Positions 56,591 through 64,000 of a stretch of 64,000 nucleotides of DNA are shown in pieces; position 1 is the first letter of the stretch, and each line of letters opens with the position of its first letter. The stretch spans positions 1 through 64,000 of the forward strand of contig JABANP010000091.1 of assembly GCA_013115135.1 (NCBI GenBank), read 5' to 3'. The notes beneath the pieces are model-generated. The model was not told the DNA's origin and made no database searches. It saw nothing but the letters and a program-made list of their open reading frames with translations. The position numbers were made by a program, and so were the translations under genes. Origin of the DNA: Perkinsus olseni. Its lineage: Eukaryota; Perkinsozoa; Perkinsida; Perkinsidae.

Positions 56591-57413
56591 ACCAGTATCC
56601 TCCTCACCTGCCTGGATGTCGAGCTGCTGCTACTGATGTGGCTGTAATAGTAGTAGTACTAGAACATCACTATTACTACTCGGGAGATGATATTATTTCT
56701 ATGCTGCTTGGACGCTGCTATAGGGTTGTGTTGAATAGTGTGTCACATATCGGTTTTCCTCTATCTTTCCTACAGCGATGCACATGCCAGCCGCTATGCA
56801 GCACACAGTGAGTCGCTAGAAGTGGGGTGAGGGAGCAGCAGCATCACCACCAAGTAGTAGACAGATGTAAATCGTGCTTCCTAGGAGGACCACAGCGGCT
56901 TGAGAATCGCAAGAATGTACAGCTATTCTTCTTTGCGCTGATTGGTACAGATGCTGCCATATACTGTAAGTCAGCGTTGGATGCGAAAAGGTAGGCGTGG
57001 AACAGATTATTTGCCTTTCAGAGGTGCAGGTTGGCGCGGGCTGATTTCTTTGTTCATGGACAGTCGACCAACCTCACTTACGGACAACCCTGTAGGGCTA
57101 GTTTGCAGCGGCCAACTGTTGTTTATGGTTTTAAACACTCAATGTTGCAACTTGCGATATTGAAGTGTCTCTGCGATTCGCAAGTGGTAACTCCCGAGTT
57201 GAGACTCAGTCGAACGCAGCAAATGGGTGAGTACATCATCATCATGACCGACACCACTATGTCGTTCTCAGGACGGTCGCATGCACTGGTTAGGAAGTGG
57301 CAATAAGGTGAATCTCCTGCGTGCAAAGACATCAAATTCGGCTCTCATTGAGCTGATTTAATGTATTTATGACGCTGATATACGAGATTACGACCGTAAA
57401 CGTCTTGAGCTCA
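56591..57413. other. Intergenic stretch
   Basis: Between clathrin light chain (plus) and copy D (minus), tail to tail. Short open frames without family resemblance. Confidence 0.5.
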
Positions 57414-58556
57414 TCAATCACCCAGTCTTCCAGCCAAGTAGTTTGCAGGGCTTCCCCGCAGACGTGCCGGTATTTGCTGCACAATTCTTCCGAACGTGCC
57501 GAAACATTTCTTCATGGCCATCACCACAGCGGAGCAGACGCCCTCAATTGTGTTTATCGTCTCTATCGCGTCTTCGTCTCTATCCTCTGCCGCTTCGAGC
57601 ATGCTGTCTGTGGGGATCCATGACGCTCCCGGGTTTGAATGTCATATTATTAGCAATCCGGTACAGTCTCCTCAACTCATGATCAAAGTTCCGAAGGCAG
57701 CTCTCTGAGCGGGTCTAGGCCCGTGTCGTCAGGAAGGGGATGATCTATGAAGTAGTACCACGGCTCCCCATGATAGGGATAGACTGTCTGATAAGAATGA
57801 AGATCGGGGGTCCCCCACCACCTGCACCGTAGCATGGAGCTCAGTACTTCGGAGCAGCAGATGTTGCTTTTTTTGTCGTCACTTACCCTGCTCTGAACGC
57901 AGTCTCGTTACCAATCTTCGGGCAGTTGATAGCGTGTGTTCGCATGGTGTTGTTTCTAATGTAGAACTCCAAGGCTGTATGCTCCTCGGTGAGGATCTCG
58001 TTCTTTCCATACAAGCAAAAGGTATGGTTGTACAGGCCGTTGTAGTACGTGTATTTTGTATTCCTAGGATAGTCCTGAAAGTGACTTGTGTGGAAGCTTC
58101 TGTCAAATGAAATCCAAGATGCGGCTAGCGTTGGGAGACTCCTACTATCGGAGGGTCACTGACTTCCCGCCGGGAACGCTAGATGCATTGAGGAGCGAGG
58201 GTCAACGGACGGTCGATTGCGCATTGTCTAGCTGGTTATGAGACAGGCATTCAACAATACCCCACCCCATAGGGATAGGAGAGTGAGGATCTTCCAGCTA
58301 GATGGTCAGGGCGACCAGAGCAGATCATGCTATGGAAGAGCTTGCACTGCCGCGTCACGCGACAGAGATCTGTTTCTGCGTGGAGAAGTACGAATATATC
58401 CTCGAAGGTTCATCACGAGACACTTCGGGTATCCATCCAACTCACAACTGTGCTGTCGTTAGCAGCCACTGCGTCGATTGATTTACTGAGTAGCAAGATG
58501 AAGACCAAGGCACCAGCAACAGCTGACGCTCCGATGGTGTAACCTTTGACTGCCAT
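57414..58556 (-). pseudogene. Secreted-protein family, copy D (exon 3 broken)
   Basis: Exon 1 (58446-58556, 111 nt as in copy A) encodes MAVKGYTIGASAVAGALVF, a strong signal peptide or anchor.  A 371-bp intron leads to exon 2 (57887-58074), again 188 nt, with DYPRNTKYTYYNG, TFCLYGKNEIL and INCPKIGNETAF. Exon 3 (from 57821) starts WWGTPDLHSYQTVYP as in the other copies, but near 57705 the family sequence changes frame (DTGLDPL, then LRNFDHELRRLYR), and again near 57610 (then LEAAEDRDEDAIETINTIEG, continuing to 57414). At least two indels are needed to follow the family, so copy D is probably a pseudogene unless the sequence is faulty. Confidence 0.65.
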
Positions 58557-60685
58557 TCGAGTGATTCACATAAGCACTGTGAGAGTGACACATGTTCCTC
58601 CATGTTAAGGAGGTAAGCTCAGCTCATCTGCGTGGCCTTCAATCAGTTATTTCTGCCCTCCCCGAGCGCAATGCGTCAGACACTATTCCGGCGCTTTAGT
58701 ATCAAGCGGAACCTTCTCGCCCAAAATTCCGCCCGAGGGCTCAACTCACGGCGAGCGAGAGTCATGGGGGTGGAAACATGGCTAGCAATGCTTGCAAAGT
58801 ACACGTTGTCGGGAATACAGTTCCCTCGTAGAAGTCCATGAACAGTGCTCATCGGTGGCCCTGAGCGTCTCTGCCCTGTGTCACCACGGCAACATCGTCC
58901 AGATGACAGTGCAGAGAACTCGACTAGGTCATTCGTGCAGGTCTTTCGAGGCATCCGCTCACCTCGATAAGTTTGGCTGCCAGATTCTGTCATTAACATC
59001 AACTCATTGCTCGGCAAAGGGAGTTCGGGCAAGGATCGCGTGAGCTCACAGAGACAGCCCATAAGGTGTTTATGTTTAAACGTAACCACCACTCCGCCAC
59101 CACCAACCCCTCATCATGGTGTTCTGAGCCCCGCAGCATGACGTGTGAAATGCACGAGGTAAAAAGAGTTTACTGGCTGAAGGCCAATAATATCAGACCT
59201 TGCTAACCTGATACCAAGTTCCTACGTTTATATTATAGACAGGTGCGATCTCTAGACCCTGTTGAGACGACCAGAGCATCATTCTCGGACGCCAAGCCAA
59301 CAATCGCGAGAGTCAGAACCGAGCCATTCTTCTAACTGAAAGAATGCCGAAAATCCTGACGACTACAGCGAATGTTCACCGCAGGAAAGCCAGGGAGAAT
59401 TTGCGAGCTACGGTTGACATTGACTGTTGACATTAGTTGGGCTTCCAGAACACGAGTGTATTTATGAGAGACATCGTGCATCGCCGTAAAATTGTCGTCT
59501 GAAATGGTGTCCTTCACGAGGCATACTGTACTCTGATGTACCGCTCTAGAAATCCCACTGAGCTTTGGTCGGGAATAAGCGATGGATGAGCACCCTATCA
59601 TGAGGCCAGTCCTCAATGAAGAGGTTCATTTCTACATACCACACCTTGGGAACCCTCACCTCATGAACTGAAAACCTCGACTCCTCTGTGGAGCTGTCAG
59701 AAAAGCAGGATGAAACTTTCACCTCCTAGCAGAAAGTTCCTCCTTATCAGCATATCATCCTACCCGCGTGCTAAGAATGCACTGCGACATTCCACGAGTG
59801 GTGCCAGGCTCCGTCGCCGTTGTTGAGCCAATGTCGGCATCCGTGTACACGAGGCACGCGTCGAGTGGCTAGGCTCATCACGCTAAGTCTAGAATGCCTC
59901 ATAGCTCAACCCGAGCGTCGCCCTTCGAGAAAGCCGGCTTGATATCAAAACGGTAAATTACCCGAGTTGGAGCGAACCAGCGGGTCCAAACAAGTGTCGG
60001 CGTTCTTGTTACGGTAATGAGGTATGCCGCCCTCCTAGATCTAAATGACCAGTATCTCAATACTGTCGCTTCCATGAACCTTAATGAACTGGTGTTGAGG
60101 AGGGGAAAGGCATCTCATGCTCGCTGCTCATCCCTTCGATGCAGTGAGCATATCGGCTGATATGGCCCTAGAATATCCCCTGCAGTCTCCTGAGTGCCCA
60201 CCGCCGCATTCCATGGTACGAGCTATTATGCCATCGAGCGTGGTCTGAGTCCTGACGTGAAGTTATGTCTGTTGACGGTAGTAATATCTTTGGGATTCTT
60301 TCCCACGGCTCTAATTAGTGTGATGGGGGAAGTGTGAAGTAGGTGGTGCAAAGCGCTGTCAAGTGTCAAGCCAACTCTCACTACACACATACGGCGATCA
60401 GTTATGGTGCACAGGTTGCTACTCGCCTGAGGGGTGCAGATTCTTGCATCTGTCAATTGATAAGATACTTCTCAGGGATACTCTTATTCAAACAGCGGGC
60501 CATGGCATTGCCCAGTACTTCAACGCGAGCCTCCGGCCAGTACAGCACGGCTTGAACATGCGGCTATGACCACGATAACACTAACAACCGCTACAGCATA
60601 CAACATTAAAACAAAATACTGAGCCAATTACCCTCGTCCTCTGCGAAGAAGTCACATAACAAATGACAGAGGTCAAGGACGTGAC
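58557..60685. other. 2.1-kb stretch with unassigned minus-strand frames
   Basis: Three minus-strand open frames are notable but unassigned: 58676-59092 (138 codons, Cys-containing), 59332-59616 (with QSTVCLVKDTISDDNF) and 60226-60456 (with TITDRRMCVVRVGLTLDS). A short hydrophobic start, MLYAVAVVSVIVVIAAC, near 60590 resembles a signal peptide but meets a stop before any good donor. They might be exons or relics of another secreted gene. None was joined with confidence. Confidence 0.35.
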
Positions 60686-61699
60686 CTACATAAGACGCTC
60701 CCTCTGGTCATCCTCGTTCTCGTCGGAGCCCTTGCCTCCACCAATGAAAGTGACAACTGTCGATGCAGCGAGGAGCACGAATACGATCTGAAATACAGAA
60801 TACTATTTATGAGGTATGTGGCACATCAATCACGGACCCAGGATGCTGCACAGAGCCACTGAACCAACTGCCCTATCTCCCAGCTAAGCTGGGCATTTAG
60901 TCGGCACCACAGTCCATCCTGATCACAGAAAAGTAGTGACGAAGCAGCAGATGGATCTACCAGCTTACCGCTTGATCAAAGAACGGTGTGTCGGACATGC
61001 AGTACTCCCACTCCTCGAGGTGCTGGGCAGTCTCGGGCTCACGGGCCAGACGAATCATCTCACGGAACGTCTGTCATCAGAAGAGTCGACAGGGGAATGC
61101 CGTGCGGAAGGCACTCACCTGGAATTCTTTGCAGTACGGTCTTGTGAACATCTTAGTAGCCCTCTCATAACCACCACCGTGGCATTCACCTTCACTGTAA
61201 GATCTAGCGAATGACTTGAATAAGTCATCCACCAGATCCTGGGCATAGCGATCTCTGGAAGGCACTAGGGTGATCTCACCACGGTCGAGTCTTAGCTTGT
61301 AGAATGTGATAGACCAATGGCAGAGGGAGATGGCGATCACCAACCAGCATATGGTCAGGACGGCGGAGAAGCCCCCATGCACGAAGCGAAGGGAGCCGGC
61401 CTTGGAGTTAATGGCGGAAAAGGCGAGACCAGAAGCACAAAGCATGAGGATGAAGACGGAGCTGATGGTAGCTGCGTCTGTACGCAGTACACCGAAGAAG
61501 TCGTAGTATAAGGGGTTGTAGGAGATGAAGGTGAGGGTCATGGTGAGTGCTATGGCGAAGAGGATGAGGAGACCGTTGACAGCCATGTAGATAGGGCCGA
61601 ATACACCATTGAGGTAAGGCATGGTGAAAGGGTATGTACAATGGCCTGATATGGCGATACAATAAGCAGTCATCAGGGCTACAACAGCGGCAGCCTGGT
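60686..61699 (-). CDS. Multi-pass membrane protein, 5' exon not found
   Basis: Exons 61119-61699, 60969-61070 and 60686-60787 join in phase across introns of 48 and 181 bp. They encode four hydrophobic spans (AAAVVALMTAYCIAIS, MAVNGLLILFAIALTMTLTF, SSVFILMLCASGLAFSAI, FSAVLTICWLVIAISL), a loop of roughly 95 residues with three or four cysteines (GECHGGGYE, RPYCKEF, WEYCMSDTPFF), a last span IVFVLLAASTVVTFIG and an acidic tail ending DDQRERLM with stop at 60686. The large Cys-containing loop before the last span recalls tetraspanins, but the CCG motif is absent, so no family is claimed. The first exon starts mid-protein after a CAG acceptor at 61700; the initiating exon must lie upstream, beyond the ATTCA repeat. 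Confidence 0.68.
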
Positions 61700-61715
61700 C
61701 TGGGAAAACTCAACA

Positions 61716-61745
61716 TCAATTCAATTCAATTCAATTCAATTCAAG
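61716..61745. repeat. Pentanucleotide microsatellite (TCAAT)n
   Basis: Six consecutive TCAAT units (the last TCAAG), in the inferred intron directly upstream of the membrane-protein exon at 61699. Confidence 0.95.
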
Positions 61746-62403
61746 TCAAACTTTATTGCCTGGGCATTACAAGCTCAAAGCTTATCGCCCATCACACGAC
61801 CCGCGCAAGCGGATCCCGATATGGTTAGACCCAACCATAGAGCCTTAAAACAACAGAGGTTAATCAATCTTCCATGATCAGCTCGGAGGCTCTTGAGAGG
61901 AACTTCGTCACAACTACGTCGTGCAGCCAGGAAAGGCGAGGAGGGAGGCATGCCGCACTGGGCAGCCTACTAGGCATGAGGGAGAAAGAAGGTGAAAAGA
62001 GGATTAAGTAGTCCCAGGACCAACAACTGCGATTGCGGAAACCCAGATGATTAGAATCTAATCATTAGATGGTGAGAGGATGTGTAGTAAAGGAGGGCCC
62101 AACCAATACCGAGTCACCAGCAAGGGGGACGTATGGGTATGGCAGGTTCGATCTCTACTTCGTACCGGGAGAACCCCGGCCACCCTCACGCGACGTTGAC
62201 GCGTAGAGACCTGTGAGGGACTCAACATCGATTCCCACCAGCCTGGAAAAGTGCAGAACTGCGCTGTTGGTTTAGCGCTCGCCCTAAAGTAGAACGCATG
62301 ATCAACGTCACTTGCGACACATACCATGGTAACTCTCTTCCCTGGAAAGGCTTACGATAGGGCTGGACAATTGGGTAGATAGTACATACCTTGAGAGACC
62401 GTG
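61746..62403. other. Stretch between the membrane protein and the kinase
   Basis: The missing 5' exon of the membrane protein (minus) and the 5' exon of the kinase (plus) may lie here. An 89-codon minus-strand frame (62058-62327) has no family resemblance. Nothing called. Confidence 0.4.
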
Positions 62404-63869
62404 ATGCGGTGGTCAGGTGAGGGAAGCTTCGGTGCTGTCCTGACTGTCTATGAAGCCGACTCCGGTGCAGAGTATGCAGCTAAGAGGTTCGAGGTAGTGG
62501 TACTGTGTAGTATACTAAGATCGAGTCCATGCCGTTGTAGTTGAATGAAGATGATGGTTGTACATTGAGCAGTGGTGCATTGATAGAGGTGTCCTTCCTC
62601 AGCGCTATAAGGATGGCTAGCCTGGACAAGAAGGGAATAATTCATCTTGTAGGGGACCTTGGGGCCGATGGGCTGTCCTAGGCTATACCCTCAGGAGGAT
62701 GTATGTGAGCTCACTGAAGAGGGCGAGGATATCCTCTGTGCTGTAGTGCCCAAATATAACTGTAGCTTAGAGGAGGCTATACAAGGTATTAAGGGAGGCT
62801 TCAACGGGCAGAGGAGGTCGCTGGTCCCTCCACCTTCACTGTAGTACTGGTGCAGGTGGAGCCCTAACGTCTAACAGTACTAGGCTGTCCATTGCTATAT
62901 CCCTATTAGAGGCAGTGGCAGTACTACATAGCAATGGAGTGGTCCATAGAGACATCAAGAGTGCCAACGTTATGTTAACCGAAGAGCTCAGACCTGTGGG
63001 TGCCGCTTTGTATGATTGTACTCATCAATAGGGAAGGTGCTTATCGACTTTTCACTAGCCAAGTACATGCCTGAGGGGGCGGTCGTCTCTGAGGAAGCTC
63101 CATCAGACAGCGCTGAGCATACAGGATCTGTCGGCACGCCAACCTATATGGCCCCTGAGCTAGTTGAAGCAAATGGGGAGAATCTGAGGTCACGCTAGTA
63201 ACCTACACAGCAGATGCATTGCTGCTTGTCATGGCAGATACGATAGTCGAGTAGATAGCTGGTCAGTTGGAGTGGTTCTGCTGGAGCTGTTCACGGGGTA
63301 ATGATACGTAGGCAAACACAGGTGGTGATGGTGACTCAGGGAAGGTGATGGAAGAATGCAAGGATAGGGCAGCATTTAGAATGATCGATGAGGCTAAGGC
63401 ACGTATGTCGGACAAACCCGTACCCAGGATCATCAAAGGGCCTTCTGGAGGTGGTTACTGCCTCTTGCCGTCCTCGGGAGCTCGATAGTGGCAGGTGGAG
63501 CCCGACAAGAGACTGAAATGCAGTGATGCATACAAGAAACTACTCCAGTGCAGCAGCCATGCAGACAAGGAGAATTCAAATGAAGGGTTCTTACGTAATG
63601 TGGTCGGACGACGCGGATGAATACGAAGAGGAGGGTTGCTCTCAGCATCTGATAGTTCGAAGCCTTTAAGTGATTACTTTGGCAACTACGTTGTAGCGGG
63701 TGGTGCCCACGCTGGCGAATTGCAGGAGATCCGACGATTCTATCACGTGCTGGAGATGACGAATCCCACCACCATCAAAGCAGCCATGTGCGGTCATATA
63801 GTACCACACCATCCCGGCATCACGACCTTTATACAGGTACTACAGCTCACTATTCGATCAATCGAATGA
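62404..63869 (+). CDS. Serine/threonine protein kinase with DFS in place of DFG
   Basis: Kinase motifs appear in order across short introns: P-loop SGEGSFGAVLTVYEAD; Lys of AAKRFE; helix C EVSFLSAIRMASLDKKGI; IIHL joined to EDVCELTEEGEDILCAVV; catalytic loop GVVHRDIKSANVML (about 62938-62978); magnesium loop VLIDFSLAKYM (63042-63053, DFS not DFG); activation-segment end GSVGTPTYMAPELVE; DSWSVGVVLLELFTG; EPDKRLKCSDAYKKLL. A C-terminal frame with GELQEIRRFYHVLEMTNPTT runs to 63869 and may continue beyond the window. ATG 62404 sits almost on the P-loop, so an upstream exon is likely. Catalytic Lys, HRD Asp and DF Asp are present, so activity is plausible. Subfamily not determined. Confidence 0.8.
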
Positions 63870-64000
63870 GGATAAGCCCCCGCCTCTCCATCTACTGTTA
63901 CTAGCTCAGAAGATTTACGAGCCCCGGACTATTGGTACTGACGCTGGGGCCTGAGGGCCGAATCGCCTGCCTTAGACCTCGTCACCATCGACGAGTTCGA
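63870..64000. other. Right edge of window
   Basis: Short tail after the last kinase-linked frame; could be intron or further kinase exon. No independent feature. Confidence 0.4.

Noticed and set aside
60530..60600. Fifth secreted-family copy starting MLYAVAVV
   Set aside because: A stop codon comes before any good donor, and downstream frames do not show the 188-nt exon pattern.
61119..61699. SERINC-type membrane protein
   Set aside because: Some hydrophobic stretches look similar, but the expected conserved cysteines and C-terminal spans are absent.

Overview
The window is nuclear DNA of a unicellular eukaryote with compact, intron-rich genes. Wherever family conservation fixes the splice sites, the introns are GT-AG and mostly about 45-180 bp. 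Cohesin SMC1, a P4 flippase, clathrin light chain and tandem-RRM proteins are all eukaryotic. Lineage-specific secreted families, short GC-rich intergenic hairpins and CTG/CAG-rich low-complexity tails suggest an alveolate, most likely Perkinsus. The genus is an inference from overall style, not from a marker gene. No rRNA, functional tRNA, CRISPR array or prokaryotic operon was seen.

Left part (1-17.3 kb): cohesin SMC1 on the minus strand (stop codon off the left edge); a proline-rich hypothetical gene (minus); a hairpin-rich stretch; a small basic hypothetical gene (plus); a three-exon caffeoyl-CoA-type O-methyltransferase (plus); and two tandem copies (A, B) of a secreted-protein gene (minus).

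Mobile element (17.5-23.9 kb): a young LTR retrotransposon on the minus strand with a PR-RT-RNaseH-IN polyprotein. Its two 368-bp LTRs differ at one visible base. Gag starts inside the 5' LTR, pol lies in the +1 frame, and each LTR contains a tRNA-like block with A and B boxes. A 3.7-kb gene-free stretch with hairpins and a 20-bp minisatellite follows.

Middle (27.5-46.1 kb): a ribokinase-family gene and a long coiled-coil gene (plus), then several minus-strand genes: a 105-residue P/S-rich protein, a P/Q-rich protein, a Cys-rich protein with an NTN-hydrolase-like C-terminal half, and three tandem paralogues encoding triple-RRM proteins. Each of the three paralogues ends in R-x-x-P-Y, which looks like a C-terminal transportin signal.

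Right part (46.9-64 kb): a P4-ATPase (plus) whose conserved motifs are split by apparent single-base frameshifts; two more copies (C, D) of the secreted family, both apparently frameshifted in exon 3; clathrin light chain (plus); a multi-pass membrane protein (minus); and a Ser/Thr kinase (plus) with DFS in place of DFG. In the secreted family all four copies have a middle exon of exactly 188 nt, which supports the splice models. The window is a mix of housekeeping genes and lineage-specific duplications; the genes do not form one pathway.
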